Below are positions 1-9,021 of a DNA stretch of 64,000 nt, in pieces. The stretch is from Scybalomonas sp905214925 (lineage in GTDB: Bacteria; Bacillota; Clostridia; Lachnospirales; Lachnospiraceae). The DNA lies in NCBI GenBank assembly GCA_905214925.1, contig CAJMOB010000008.1:1-64000 (forward strand), read 5' to 3'. How positions within the stretch are numbered: position 1 is the stretch's first letter; every line of letters begins with the position of its first letter. Below the pieces are notes generated by a model. It saw nothing but the letters and a program-made list of their open reading frames with translations, ran no database searches and was not told the DNA's origin. A program made the translations under genes and the position numbers.

Positions 1-74
1 TTGAACCCTCGCGCCGCTATTAACGACCTACTCCCTTTCCAGGGGAGCCCCTTCAACCACTTGGGTATTTCTCC
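1..74 (-). tRNA. tRNA-Ser (GGA), partial at window edge
   Basis: Read on the minus strand, the sequence begins GGAGAAATACCC, has a D-arm, and has an anticodon stem-loop CTCCC-CTGGAAA-GGGAG that gives anticodon GGA. It then shows the long class II variable arm expected of serine tRNA and the T-arm start GGTTCAA. The 3' acceptor strand lies outside the window. It sits 29 nt downstream of the other tRNA-Ser and is probably co-transcribed with it. Confidence 0.95.
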
Positions 75-103
75 ACGGTTGCTATATGATACTATATAAC
101 GAA

Positions 104-189
104 CGGAGAGGGTGGGATTCGAACCCACGCGCCCTTTCGGACAAACGGTTTTCAAGACCGCCTCGTTATGACCACTTCGATACCTCTCC
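104..189 (-). tRNA. tRNA-Ser (TGA)
   Basis: The complete minus-strand tRNA is 86 nt without CCA. The acceptor stem GGAGAGG pairs with CCTCTCC. The anticodon loop CTTGAAA gives TGA, and there is a long class II variable arm and a T-loop GGTTCGAAT. It reads UCN serine codons. It is the promoter-proximal member of a two-tRNA serine cluster. Confidence 0.97.
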
Positions 190-220
190 ATATTCTTTTT
201 CTGTCTCAGCGACAGATATT

Positions 221-249
221 ATGATATCATTTTTGTCTTATAGTGTCAA
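221..249 (-). promoter_or_regulatory. Promoter for the tRNA-Ser pair
   Basis: A perfect sigma-A -35 box TTGACA (complement of 244-249) is followed by a 17-nt spacer and -10 TATCAT (complement of 221-226). The expected start site is about 25 nt before the mature 5' end of tRNA-Ser(TGA). Confidence 0.7.
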
Positions 250-617
250 TAATTTTTTTCATTTTATTTCGATCTTTTTACTTATCCTATAGCTTCCCCA
301 TTTTTTTCAATTTTATCCCGAATAAATTCTTATTTTTATATAGCAATGAGAAACCCATTTTCAGAGTTCCTCATTACTCCTAGATAATATGGATTGCTAA
401 AATATAGACATCCATATTTTTCCCTTTCTATTGTTACCTATTTCTAGACTAAATATGATCTTTATATATCGTCTAGATATCTCTTTCTATTCTATTCGGC
501 GCTATATGTTCTGTTAAAATACTCATCATCCGAAATGGATATCATTCATCCCCATTTCTACGCTCTATAGGAAAACTAGTATTTATCGATTTTTTACTCT
601 TCCTATGTATGATTTCC
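250..617. other. AT-rich intergenic region, no gene seen
   Basis: This lies between the tRNA promoter and the 3' end of ispD. I see no convincing coding frame. Two weak hairpins are visible: an imperfect one at about 344-378 (GCAATGAGAAAC against GTTCCTCATTAC) and an 8-bp one around 389-420 (ATATGGAT/ATCCATAT). No clear U-tracted terminator for ispD was found. Confidence 0.5.
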
Positions 618-1316
618 CTATCTTATTCTCATAGAAAGCAAACATTCTGCAATCACCAAATCTTCTGGTGTAGTAATTTTAATATTTTCATAACTACCCT
701 TCAATAATTTAATCGGATGATTCCCATACTTTTCTACTACCATAGCATCATCTGTAATGGCATTATCTTTTACCTTCATCATCTCTTCATAGGCCTTGGT
801 AACCAAAGTAACCGTAAAAGACTGAGGTGTCTGCATTAACCATAGGGTACTTCTATCTGGTGTCTCTTTTGCAAATCCTTCCTTATCGATCACTTTAATT
901 GTATCTTTTACAGGCATACCAACAACACAAGCTCTATATTTTTTGACCCCCTCTATGGAAGCCTTTATAATTGCTTGTGTTAATAGCGGTCTTGCACCAT
1001 CATGAATTAGTACATAATCTCCTGCTTCTATGGCCTTTAATCCACAATAAACAGATTCATATCGCTCGTTGCCACCTTCTACGATGGCAACAACTTTTTG
1101 AAATCCATATTTCTCTATAATCTCTTTTTGACAATACGAAATCTCACCTTTTCCAACAACTAAAACAATCCCATCCACATCACTTTCTTCAAATTCCTTC
1201 AAAGAATAATAAAGCACAGGATAGCCTTTTAATTCCATATATTGTTTTTGTATGTGAGATTGCATACGCTTTCCTTGTCCACCTGCTAATACAATCGCTA
1301 TGATTTTTTCCTGCAT
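618..1316 (-). CDS. ispD: 2-C-methyl-D-erythritol 4-phosphate cytidylyltransferase
   Basis: This cytosolic enzyme of the MEP isoprenoid pathway transfers CMP from CTP to methylerythritol 4-phosphate. At 232 aa it has the family's usual length. The nucleotide-binding loop LAGGQGKRM is at residues 10-18, where the second residue is Gly rather than the commoner Ala. HDGARP is at 105-110, a VKDTIK stretch is near 140, and the C-terminal signature runs NIKITTPEDL. The ATG follows GAAGGTGG. The gene starts 11 nt after tsaD ends, so the two are probably co-transcribed and ispD is the last gene of the tsa/rnz group. Assignment to ispD rather than tarI rests on the MEP-type motifs and is fairly secure. 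Confidence 0.92.
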   Translation of the reverse strand: MQEKIIAIVLAGGQGKRMQSHIQKQYMELKGYPVLYYSLKEFEESDVDGIVLVVGKGEISYCQKEIIEKYGFQKVVAIVEGGNERYESVYCGLKAIEAGDYVLIHDGARPLLTQAIIKASIEGVKKYRACVVGMPVKDTIKVIDKEGFAKETPDRSTLWLMQTPQSFTVTLVTKAYEEMMKVKDNAITDDAMVVEKYGNHPIKLLKGSYENIKITTPEDLVIAECLLSMRIR

Positions 1317-1327
1317 GGAACCACCTT

Positions 1328-2353
1328 CTATCTTTGTCCAATCTTCAGGTTAGGAACTGCATTCAAATCCCAACCATGTCTTGTCCCTTTTTGATATTCA
1401 TAAAATCCAGCCACTCCAATCATAGCAGCATTATCCGTGCAGAAAATTGGAGATGGATGATAAAATTTTAATCCATTTTTTTCACAAGCTTCTTTCATAG
1501 CCTCTCTTAAAGAAGAATTTGATGCAACTCCACCTGCAACAGCTAGTTTATTAACACCTAATTCTTTTGCAGCAAAAATAGCATGATTTACTAATACATC
1601 AATGACCGCCTGTTGGAAAGAGGCTGCAACATCCGCTTTATTTACTTCAATTCCTTTCATTTCACATTGATTTAAGTAATTTAAAACCGCTGACTTTAAT
1701 CCACTAAAGCTAAAGTCGTTTGGAGCGCCTTCAATAACCGCTCTTGGGAATTTAATCGCATTTTTATCTCCCTCTTTTGATAATTTATCAATTTTTGGAC
1801 CTCCTGGATAACCGAGTCCAATGGCTCTTGCTACTTTATCAAAAGCTTCTCCTGCTGCATCATCCCTTGTTCTTCCGATAATTTCATATTCACCATAATC
1901 TTTTACATGAACAAGATGAGAGTGTCCTCCTGATACCACAAGACATAAAAACGGAGGCTCTAAGTCTAAATTTTCAATATAATTAGCCGAAATATGACCT
2001 TCAATATGATGCACCCCTACCAATGGTTTTTGTTTTGCAAACGCTATGGATTTTGCAAATGCAACTCCAACTAATAATGCTCCTACAAGTCCTGGTCCAT
2101 AAGTAACAGCAATGGCGTCGATTTCATCTAATGTGGTACCTGCTTCTTCTAACGCTTCCTCTACCACTTGATTGATTTTTTCAATATGCTTTCTAGAAGC
2201 AATTTCCGGAACGACTCCGCCATATAATTTATGCAATTCAATTTGTGAAGATATAATATTGGATAAAACTTCTCTACCATTTCGAACAACTGCTGCGGCT
2301 GTTTCATCACAAGATGACTCAATCGCTAATATTTTTACTTCTTCTTTTTGCAC
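1328..2353 (-). CDS. tsaD: tRNA N6-adenosine threonylcarbamoyltransferase TsaD
   Basis: TsaD transfers the threonylcarbamoyl group to A37 of ANN-decoding tRNAs, working in a complex with TsaB and TsaE. The 341-aa protein has the ASKHA-fold start ESSCDETAAAV (residues 12-22). The metal-binding pair H116-xxx-H120 is in HHIEGH, VVSGGHSH follows, and AGGVASN lies near the C-terminus. The start codon is GTG, chosen because AGGAGG lies 8 nt upstream. The partner genes tsaB and tsaE are on the same strand at 4.3-5.6 kb, so all three bacterial t6A transferase components are encoded within about 4.2 kb. Confidence 0.96.
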   Translation of the reverse strand: MQKEEVKILAIESSCDETAAAVVRNGREVLSNIISSQIELHKLYGGVVPEIASRKHIEKINQVVEEALEEAGTTLDEIDAIAVTYGPGLVGALLVGVAFAKSIAFAKQKPLVGVHHIEGHISANYIENLDLEPPFLCLVVSGGHSHLVHVKDYGEYEIIGRTRDDAAGEAFDKVARAIGLGYPGGPKIDKLSKEGDKNAIKFPRAVIEGAPNDFSFSGLKSAVLNYLNQCEMKGIEVNKADVAASFQQAVIDVLVNHAIFAAKELGVNKLAVAGGVASNSSLREAMKEACEKNGLKFYHPSPIFCTDNAAMIGVAGFYEYQKGTRHGWDLNAVPNLKIGQR

Positions 2354-2542
2354 AATACATTCCTCCTTTTTTACTTTTTATTTTCTATTTTTCTTTTATT
2401 AATACTTATAATTTTTAATACTTATCATTTCAATCTTACACTATTTGTAGAACAACGGATACGCCCCAAACAACTTATACCTTTTGTCAATCTATGTCAA
2501 TTGATATTCTTTAAGGCTTTTACTTGTTGAGCACGATTCACT

Positions 2543-3454
2543 CTATGCTTCTTCAAATTCTAACGTTATGCTCTTTCCATCTTTTCCCGGTTTTACTCTC
2601 TCAAAAATTTCCCAAACCTTTGGCATAAATTCCTCTGCTCTTGTTAAAGAAGGGCTATAATGAGTCAACCACATTTCTTTTACATCCGCTTCTTTCCCAA
2701 GTTTAGCGGCTTCATAAAAAGTCATATGCTTATACTCTCTTGCTTTTGCATCTTTCCCATCTTCTCCGTACATACCTTCGCAAATAAAAAGATCAGAATT
2801 TTTTGCATGTTCTGCAATCGCAGGTACAGGACGACTATCAGTACAATAAGTTACTTTAATTCCTTTTCTCTCTTCTCCTAAAATCATATCACTTGTATAG
2901 ACTCGACCATCCGCCTCGATTGTATCGCCTTTTTGTAAGCGACTCCAATACATTTTCGGTACTTCATTTTCTTCTGCCTTCTTCGGATCAAATTTTCCCG
3001 CTCTTGGAATTTTTATGGTATATCCATAACAAGTCACATTGTGGTTCACACGAAATGCTTCTATTATATATCCATTTCTCTCAATGATCTGTTCACTACC
3101 TGAAAGCTCAATAAACTCAATTGGAAATGGTAATTCTGGAGCAATTACACGCAATGCATTTACAACACGCTCTAATCCTTTTGGCCCAATCATAACAAGT
3201 GGTTCTGTACGCTCTGCATTTCCAAGGGTCAATAATAGTCCTGGAAGCCCACTAATATGATCAGCATGATAATGCGTAAAACAGATGACATCAATAGGCT
3301 TAAAACTCCAGCCTTTTTCTTTGATTGCCACCTGTGTTCCTTCTCCGCAGTCAATTAAAATACTATTTCCATTATATCTTGCCATTAACGCTGTTAAACG
3401 CCGATATGGAAGTGGCATCATTCCTCCACTTCCCAATAGGCATACATCTAACAT
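2543..3454 (-). CDS. rnz: Ribonuclease Z
   Basis: This endonuclease removes 3' trailers from tRNA precursors. It is a 303-aa metallo-beta-lactamase fold protein of the short RNase Z/ElaC type. The zinc motif HYHADH spans residues 61-66 (H61, H63, D65, H66). Later metal ligands are visible in YCTDSRP and in WLTHYSPS near the C-terminus. A flexible-arm region lies around residues 150-180. The ATG is preceded by GAGG. It lies between tsaD and a small CxxC protein on the same strand, a natural setting for a tRNA maturation enzyme. Confidence 0.95.
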   Translation of the reverse strand: MLDVCLLGSGGMMPLPYRRLTALMARYNGNSILIDCGEGTQVAIKEKGWSFKPIDVICFTHYHADHISGLPGLLLTLGNAERTEPLVMIGPKGLERVVNALRVIAPELPFPIEFIELSGSEQIIERNGYIIEAFRVNHNVTCYGYTIKIPRAGKFDPKKAEENEVPKMYWSRLQKGDTIEADGRVYTSDMILGEERKGIKVTYCTDSRPVPAIAEHAKNSDLFICEGMYGEDGKDAKAREYKHMTFYEAAKLGKEADVKEMWLTHYSPSLTRAEEFMPKVWEIFERVKPGKDGKSITLEFEEA

Positions 3455-3560
3455 ATTTATATCCTCACTTCCTAAACGCTATTTTTTACTAGCATTATTT
3501 TTATCCTATCACTCTTTTATTCAAAATCTCTTTCTCAATTTTTTTTAATTACAATTTCAT

Positions 3561-3785
3561 TTACACTAATTCCGTTTGATCTTTTATTTGAACGGGTATT
3601 TTAAATGTCTGAATCCATTGATCATAACAAGATTCACAAATATGAATCATATGATGTTCTCCATCTTTTTTTGAGAAATATCCCCATTCTTTCTCAAGTA
3701 ATACTGAATCATTTCTCTCTAGATCATTTAAGCTACCAATTTCTCTCCCACATAAATTACAATATAATTTGCCATTATGCTTCAT
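3561..3785 (-). CDS. Small CxxC zinc-binding protein, function unknown
   Basis: This 74-aa protein has two CxxC knuckles: CNLCG near residue 9 and CESCYD near residue 50. Together they would form one treble-clef or zinc-ribbon site. Between them is a charged linker that includes KKDGEHHMIHIC. The start is the ATG after GGAGG. I do not recognise a named family. Its place between rimI and rnz, all on one strand with short gaps, suggests a housekeeping role in the same transcription unit, but this is inference from position only. Confidence 0.7.
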   Translation of the reverse strand: MKHNGKLYCNLCGREIGSLNDLERNDSVLLEKEWGYFSKKDGEHHMIHICESCYDQWIQTFKIPVQIKDQTELV

Positions 3786-3859
3786 GCCGTTCCTCCACTT
3801 CCATTATCTGCAGATCTTTCGTTCAACTTTATTCTTCTCTATTATAAATGCTTTCTTTG

Positions 3860-4318
3860 CTATTTTATAGTGGAAAGATTTGCCGACATAATCACCGCAT
3901 TTTCTAAAGGATCCTTATAATAATTTTTCCTCATTGAAATTGGAATAAAATGAAATTTTTCGTATAGACGAATCGCGCCTGCATTACTTTCTCTCACTTC
4001 AAGAAAAACAGTATTCACTTGTTCTTCTTTTACACGCTTTAAAGATTCTCTTACAAGCAATTCTCCTATCCCCTTCTTTCTCATATGAGGTAATACTGCA
4101 ACATTGGTAACATCCGCTTCATCAAGTGTCTTTATCATACCCATATAACCGACTATTTCATCGTTTGCTTCTGCTACAAGAAATTGGTGTGTTTCATATT
4201 GTAATACTTCTTCAATACTTTCGAGACTCCATGGGATTGAAAAACAAGCACATTCTATTTTCCGAACTGCCTCACAGTCTTCTTTTCTCATCAAACGTAT
4301 CTTGACTTCTTGTCCCAT
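3860..4318 (-). CDS. rimI: Ribosomal protein S18-alanine N-acetyltransferase (GNAT)
   Basis: This 152-aa GNAT acetyltransferase is of the RimI type, predicted to acetylate the N-terminus of ribosomal protein S18. The acetyl-CoA loop reads VLPHMRKKGIGELL (residues ~73-86, with the R-x-x-G-x-G core). The C-terminal LEVRESNAGAIRLYEKFHF segment is typical of RimI. It begins one nucleotide after the tsaB stop codon, and the tsaB-rimI pairing is very common in bacteria. That context makes RimI a better call than a generic GNAT. Confidence 0.9.
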   Translation of the reverse strand: MGQEVKIRLMRKEDCEAVRKIECACFSIPWSLESIEEVLQYETHQFLVAEANDEIVGYMGMIKTLDEADVTNVAVLPHMRKKGIGELLVRESLKRVKEEQVNTVFLEVRESNAGAIRLYEKFHFIPISMRKNYYKDPLENAVIMSANLSTIK

Positions 4319-4319
4319 A

Positions 4320-5036
4320 TTAACTCTGTTCCTTCGCCATCATCTTTTCTTTTAACTCTCTCTCCGCTTGAGAAAGCCTTAAATACTCTGGTTGGTGTTC
4401 TGTAGCGGTCTCTATTTTACCTTCTTTAAAATATTCAATTGCCAATGTCCCAACGGCTCCGGCTCTTTGACGGCAAAGATGGGCTGGTGCAAAGGAATAT
4501 GGCACTTTCATCTGCTCTTTTATGATTTCACTATATGGAGGAATTCCATCTCCAATAAAAATAACTTCTCGTCCTAATAAATTCAACTCTTTTATTAGCT
4601 CTTCAATGGAAACTGCCATCTGATCTTGCATCACTCGAAACTTCATTTCATGAAACTCATAAAGTCCCGTATAAACTTGATTTCTTCTGGCATCCATAAT
4701 TGGACAAATCACTTGGCTATTTCCATATAAATTATAGGCAAGTGCCTCCACTGTTGGGATATGAATTAAAGGTTTGCCCAATGCAAATCCCAGTCCTTTT
4801 GCTGTAGCTGAACCAATGCGTAGTCCTGTAAAAGATCCTGGTCCACCTGCTATAGCAATTGCATCTATGGTATCTAAATCAATCTGTGTCATTTTTATTA
4901 TTTCATCAAGCATTGGTAATAATGTCTGAGAATGTGTCTTTTTATAATTAATTGTATATTCTGCCACTATTTGCTCTTCCTCTACAATAGCAACAGACGC
5001 TACAAGTCCTGAACTATCAAGTGCTAAAAGTCTCAT
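4320..5036 (-). CDS. tsaB: t6A biosynthesis scaffold protein TsaB
   Basis: TsaB is the inactive TsaD paralogue that scaffolds the threonylcarbamoyl transfer complex. The protein has 238 aa from the chosen ATG (5036), which has AAAGGAG 7 nt upstream. An in-frame start six codons further up lacks a site. It opens with MRLLALDSSG and contains AIAGGPGSFTGLRIG around residues 60-74, the TsaB signature. It also shows the shortened C-terminal lobe of the family. It is followed by rimI with a 1-nt gap and preceded by tsaE with an 85-nt gap. Confidence 0.95.
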   Translation of the reverse strand: MRLLALDSSGLVASVAIVEEEQIVAEYTINYKKTHSQTLLPMLDEIIKMTQIDLDTIDAIAIAGGPGSFTGLRIGSATAKGLGFALGKPLIHIPTVEALAYNLYGNSQVICPIMDARRNQVYTGLYEFHEMKFRVMQDQMAVSIEELIKELNLLGREVIFIGDGIPPYSEIIKEQMKVPYSFAPAHLCRQRAGAVGTLAIEYFKEGKIETATEHQPEYLRLSQAERELKEKMMAKEQS

Positions 5037-5121
5037 AATATCTCCTTTTTTCATTCTATATCAGAATCTACCATTTATTATTTCCTTATCTGTAGAAAAT
5101 GTTTTTTCATAGATAAAAGAA

Positions 5122-5550
5122 TTATAAATGATCAGAAACTGTAATTCTTCTATAATCAAATCCCTTTTCTAAATCTTTTTCAATGGTAACAACCTTCATT
5201 GTCTCTGGAAGAATTTCTTCGATTAAATTGGCCCATTCAATTAAACAGACACCGTTTCCATAGATATAATCTTCAAATCCAATCTCATCCATTTCTTCCA
5301 CATCGCTAATCCGATAGACATCAAAATGATAAAAAGGAATTCTTCCTTCTTCGTACTCTTGAACGATTGTAAATGTTGGGCTGCTAACCGGCTCTGTAAT
5401 GCCTAATCCTGTGGCAAATCCTTGTGTAAATACTGTTTTTCCAACTCCTAAATCTCCAAGTAGGCAGATAACATCACCTGCATTTGCCTCTTGTGCCATC
5501 TTCTTTCCAAATTCAAATGTATCCTTTGACTCATGACTTTCAAATATCAT
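5122..5550 (-). CDS. tsaE: tRNA t6A biosynthesis ATPase TsaE
   Basis: This P-loop ATPase drives cycling of the TsaB-TsaD complex. The protein has 142 aa. Walker A GDLGVGKT is near residue 33, the switch-like region reads SSPTFTIVQEY, and FYHFDVYR follows, all hallmarks of TsaE. The ATG at 5550 has AAAGGAG 8 nt before it and is preferred to the GTG three codons upstream, which overlaps that site. It is the first gene of the run tsaE-tsaB-rimI-CxxC protein-rnz-tsaD-ispD. Confidence 0.95.
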   Translation of the reverse strand: MIFESHESKDTFEFGKKMAQEANAGDVICLLGDLGVGKTVFTQGFATGLGITEPVSSPTFTIVQEYEEGRIPFYHFDVYRISDVEEMDEIGFEDYIYGNGVCLIEWANLIEEILPETMKVVTIEKDLEKGFDYRRITVSDHL

Positions 5551-5764
5551 ATCATTCACTCCTTTCTTTTCCCACTTTTATTTATCTTTTACTCGTTAGA
5601 GCTGATACAGTTTCTTCTTTATTTCGTTCTTATCTGTTTCCTACCTCTATTTTACGTTTTCTATTCTATCAGAAACATTCTATCAAAAACAAGAAAACTT
5701 CTTACTTATATTCTGATTCATTATAACAGACACATCCCTAACTATCAACGGCAGAAACAAACGA

Positions 5765-5814
5765 AAAAAGTTGCCAGTGGTTTTCATTTCTTTGTTTTCC
5801 ACTGACAACTTTTC
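5765..5814 (-). terminator. Intrinsic terminator of the riboflavin transporter gene (bidirectional)
   Basis: The arms GAAAAGTTG-CAGTGG and CCACTG-CAACTTTTTT pair with one mismatch around an A/T-rich loop. A U-tract follows on the minus strand, and there is a shorter one on the plus strand. It lies 35 nt after the stop codon of the S-component gene. Confidence 0.8.
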
Positions 5815-5848
5815 TATTTACAACATAGGAATTTTTTCCTCAAATATA

Positions 5849-6463
5849 TCACACCATAAACTTACGGAATTTTTTCCATACATAATAAGTAACAATTGAT
5901 AATACCGCTCCTTTTACAATATTAAACGGAACAAAACCAATAAGCAGTAATGTCTTCATATCTTTAATTGCAGGAATCATAGCACTAGCCATTCCATAAA
6001 GGGCACTTTCATTTCCTCCAAAATAAAGAGTAATGTAAAGAGGTAATGTAATAAAATAATTTACAACAACTCCTGTAAACACTAATAATAAAGTTCCTAC
6101 AAAAAATCCTTTTTGGAGTCTTTTTTGTGACTTTGAATACCAAAATACAAGAGAAACCCCTAATACATAACTAGAAGACATAATAAAGTTTGCTATTTCT
6201 CCGACTGTTGCTGTACTACTTGTCATAGCATGAAGTAAATTCTTTACTAACTCTACAAATACACCCGCAGCTGGTCCATACGTTAAAGCACAGATGAGTG
6301 CTGGTACATCACTAATCTCTAACTCTAAAAAACCAATAAACTTTACAGGAAAATGTACAAACATTAGAATAAATGCCATTGCTGACATGAAACCAATTGT
6401 TGTAATTGCTTTTGCATTTAAAACATTCCCTTTTTTAACTCCTTGTAATTGTGTGTTATCCAT
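5849..6463 (-). CDS. ribU: Riboflavin ECF transporter S component (RibU-like)
   Basis: This membrane substrate-binding component captures riboflavin and pairs with a shared ECF energizing module (EcfA/A'/T) encoded elsewhere. The protein has 204 aa and about six hydrophobic segments. The segment FLELEISDVPALICAL (residues ~46-61) and the following GPAAGVFVELVKNLLH match the RibU pattern. The ATG follows AAAGGAG. An FMN riboswitch with a terminator sits in its leader, which independently supports flavin transport. It is monocistronic, with terminators on both sides. Confidence 0.93.
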   Translation of the reverse strand: MDNTQLQGVKKGNVLNAKAITTIGFMSAMAFILMFVHFPVKFIGFLELEISDVPALICALTYGPAAGVFVELVKNLLHAMTSSTATVGEIANFIMSSSYVLGVSLVFWYSKSQKRLQKGFFVGTLLLVFTGVVVNYFITLPLYITLYFGGNESALYGMASAMIPAIKDMKTLLLIGFVPFNIVKGAVLSIVTYYVWKKFRKFMV

Positions 6464-6546
6464 GTTTTCTCTTCTCCTTTACATAAAAAATACTATGTTG
6501 GAAATTCAAGAGAGTGAGGAAAGAACCCAAGCTATTTTTGCCACAC

Positions 6547-6575
6547 AAAAAGCCCTGAATCGATGATTCAGGGCT
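6547..6575 (-). terminator. Riboswitch-controlled terminator in the ribU leader
   Basis: A nearly perfect hairpin (AGCCCTGAAT / ATTCAGGGCT) is followed by a short U-run on the minus strand. It lies between the FMN aptamer and the ribU start codon. It is the expected expression platform: FMN binding favours the terminator and shuts off the transporter. Confidence 0.85.
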
Positions 6576-6631
6576 ATTCGCTTAACGTATCGTATATAAA
6601 ATGTATGGTAACTAAAATACGCTTACAGTTC

Positions 6632-6742
6632 TTATCTTCTTTCATCCAGACTTTACTGTCGGTATTGGAATCACACCAATTCTGCCCTAATGGCTCGCGG
6701 ACTTTACCGCCGGTCGGGAATTGCACCCTGCCCTGAAGAACT
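6632..6742 (-). ncRNA. FMN riboswitch (RFN element)
   Basis: Read on the minus strand, the element has the conserved RFN blocks in order. These are TTCTTCAGGGCAGGGTG, CCCGACCGGCGGTA, AGTCCGCGAGC, GGTGTGATTCCAATACCGACAGT and AGTCTGGATGAAAGAAGA, with the ends pairing as P1. It precedes a terminator and then the RibU-like gene, the classic arrangement for FMN-repressed riboflavin uptake. Confidence 0.97.
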
Positions 6743-6855
6743 TCCTTTATTTTATTCTTTTTTATTATAATATTTGTGTTTTGAAAAGTCAATACTTTTC
6801 AAAGTCACGTTTTGAGTTTTCGGAAAACTATTTTTCTTTCTTCACTCTATTCCTC

Positions 6856-8997
6856 TTATTCTTTCATTGTAAGTTGAATTCGTTTTTTCTGTAGATCTAC
6901 AGATAACACCTTCACTTCTACAATATCCCCAACGCTTACTACTTCTAATGGGTGCTTAATATATCGATCTGTCATCTGTGAAATATGAACGAGTCCATCT
7001 TGATGAACTCCAATATCCACAAAGGCTCCAAAATCAATGACATTACGAACCGTTCCTTTTAATATCATACCTTCTTTTAAATCCTTCATATCAAGGACAT
7101 CTGTTCTTAACACTGGCTTTGGCATTTCATCACGAGGATCTCTTCCTGGTTTTTCTAACTCTTTTACAATATCAAGTAATGTAAGTTCTCCAACTTCTAA
7201 TTCTCGTGCTAATTTCTTAGCATCTGTAATCTGTTTTGAGAGTCCCTTTAATCCTCCTCGTCTAATATCGGCTTCTTGATATCCAAGGAGCTTTAGTAAA
7301 TTTCTTGCCACTTCATAAGATTCTGGATGCACGCTTGTCCCATCAAGCGCTTGCTCTCCATCTGTAATTCTCATAAACCCTGCACATTGTTCAAATGCCT
7401 TTGGACCCAACTTTGCAACTTTTAATAATTGTCTTCGATCTGTAAATTTTCCATTTTCTTCTCGATAAGCGACTATATTTTTGGCTACTGCCTTACTCAC
7501 ACCTGAAATATACTCTAACAAGGATGCTGACGCTGTATTTAAGTCAATTCCAACTTTATTTACACAGTCTTCTACCACTCCTGTCAATGTGTCACCTAGC
7601 TTCTTTTGGTTCATATCATGTTGATACTGACCGACTCCAATGGATTTTGGATCAATTTTTACAAGCTCTGCTAATGGATCTTGCAAACGCCTAGCAATGG
7701 ATGTGGCACTTCTTTGGCCTACATCAAAATTTGGAAACTCCTCCGTTGCCAATTTGCTAGCAGAATAGACAGAAGCTCCTGCCTCATTTGTAATCACATA
7801 CTGGACTGGCTCTGGTATCTCCTTAAGCATTTCTGCAATGACTTGTTCTGATTCTCTTGAAGCAGTTCCATTTCCAACAGATATCAAAGTGATGCCATAC
7901 TTTTTAATAAGACCGTGTACTGTTTCCTTTGCTTCTTTTACTTTGTTTTGAGGAGCGGTTGGATAAACGACTACCGTATCCAATACTTTACCAGTTGGGT
8001 CAATTACTGCTAACTTACATCCTGTTCGAAAAGCTGGATCCCAGCCAAGAACCGTCTGCCCAGCAATTGGCGGTTGCATCAACAATTGCTCTAGATTCTT
8101 TCCAAACACTTTAATTGCACCATCTTCTGCTTTTTCTGTCAACGTATTTCGAACTTCACGCTCAATCGCACCGCTAATTAATCGCTTATAGCTATCTTCA
8201 ATGGCTGATTTTAAAACTGGAGTCGTATATGGATTGTCTTTACGGATAATTCTTTTTTCTAAATAGGCAATAATTTTTTCTTCTGGTGCTTGTACTTTTA
8301 CGGTTAATACTTTCTCTTTTTCTCCACGATTTAATGCTAAAATACGATGTCCTGCTACTTTTTTTATCGATTCCTCATATTCATAATACATTTCATAAAC
8401 AGAACTTTCTTCTTTATTTTTTGCCTCAGATATGAGAGAGCCCTCTTTCATTGTGAGATCGCGGATATAGGTTCGGTAATCAGCATCATCAGAAATCCCT
8501 TCTGCAATAATGTCCATAGCTCCTGCAATGGCTTCTTCTACTGTATTCACCTGTTTTTCTTCTGACAAAAACTCTTGTGCTTCTTCCTTTACATCTCTTT
8601 TCATATTTTGCAATAAAATAAGATTAGCAAATGGCTCTAATCCTTTCTCTTTTGCAATCATCGCTCTTGTCCTTCTCTTTGGACGATATGGTCGATAGAG
8701 ATCTTCTACTTCCACTAATGTCTTTGCCTCTAAGATCTTTTTCTTTAATTCTGGTGTCAATTTTTCCTGTTCTTCAATTGTATTTAACACCTGCTCTTTT
8801 TTCTCTTCTAAATTTCTTAAATAAACAAGACGTTCATGTAAATTACGAAGCACTTCATCATTTAAAGCTCCTGTTGCCTCTTTACGATAACGAGCAATAA
8901 ATGGTATTGTATTTCCTTCATCAATTAATTTTACCGCCGCTTCTACTTGTTCATATTTTACCCCTAATTCCTGTTGTAGTACTGCTATAATATCCAT
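6856..8997 (-). CDS. tex: Tex family RNA-binding transcription accessory protein
   Basis: This 713-aa cytosolic protein has the full Tex layout. There is an N-terminal helical HTH-like region, then a YqgF/RNase H-like domain (GWDPAFRTGCKLAV near residue 325). Paired helix-hairpin-helix motifs follow (NKVGIDLNTAS..LLEYISGVSKAVAKNIV near 490-520). A C-terminal S1 domain covers the last ~75 residues (LKEGMILKGTVRNVIDFGAFVDIG). Tex binds nucleic acid and is linked to transcription and to stress or toxin expression in other bacteria. The ATG follows GGAG. It is 24 nt downstream of the dCMP deaminase gene. Confidence 0.95.
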   Translation of the reverse strand: MDIIAVLQQELGVKYEQVEAAVKLIDEGNTIPFIARYRKEATGALNDEVLRNLHERLVYLRNLEEKKEQVLNTIEEQEKLTPELKKKILEAKTLVEVEDLYRPYRPKRRTRAMIAKEKGLEPFANLILLQNMKRDVKEEAQEFLSEEKQVNTVEEAIAGAMDIIAEGISDDADYRTYIRDLTMKEGSLISEAKNKEESSVYEMYYEYEESIKKVAGHRILALNRGEKEKVLTVKVQAPEEKIIAYLEKRIIRKDNPYTTPVLKSAIEDSYKRLISGAIEREVRNTLTEKAEDGAIKVFGKNLEQLLMQPPIAGQTVLGWDPAFRTGCKLAVIDPTGKVLDTVVVYPTAPQNKVKEAKETVHGLIKKYGITLISVGNGTASRESEQVIAEMLKEIPEPVQYVITNEAGASVYSASKLATEEFPNFDVGQRSATSIARRLQDPLAELVKIDPKSIGVGQYQHDMNQKKLGDTLTGVVEDCVNKVGIDLNTASASLLEYISGVSKAVAKNIVAYREENGKFTDRRQLLKVAKLGPKAFEQCAGFMRITDGEQALDGTSVHPESYEVARNLLKLLGYQEADIRRGGLKGLSKQITDAKKLARELEVGELTLLDIVKELEKPGRDPRDEMPKPVLRTDVLDMKDLKEGMILKGTVRNVIDFGAFVDIGVHQDGLVHISQMTDRYIKHPLEVVSVGDIVEVKVLSVDLQKKRIQLTMKE

Positions 8998-9021
8998 ATG
9001 ATTTTTTCTCCCTAATATAAA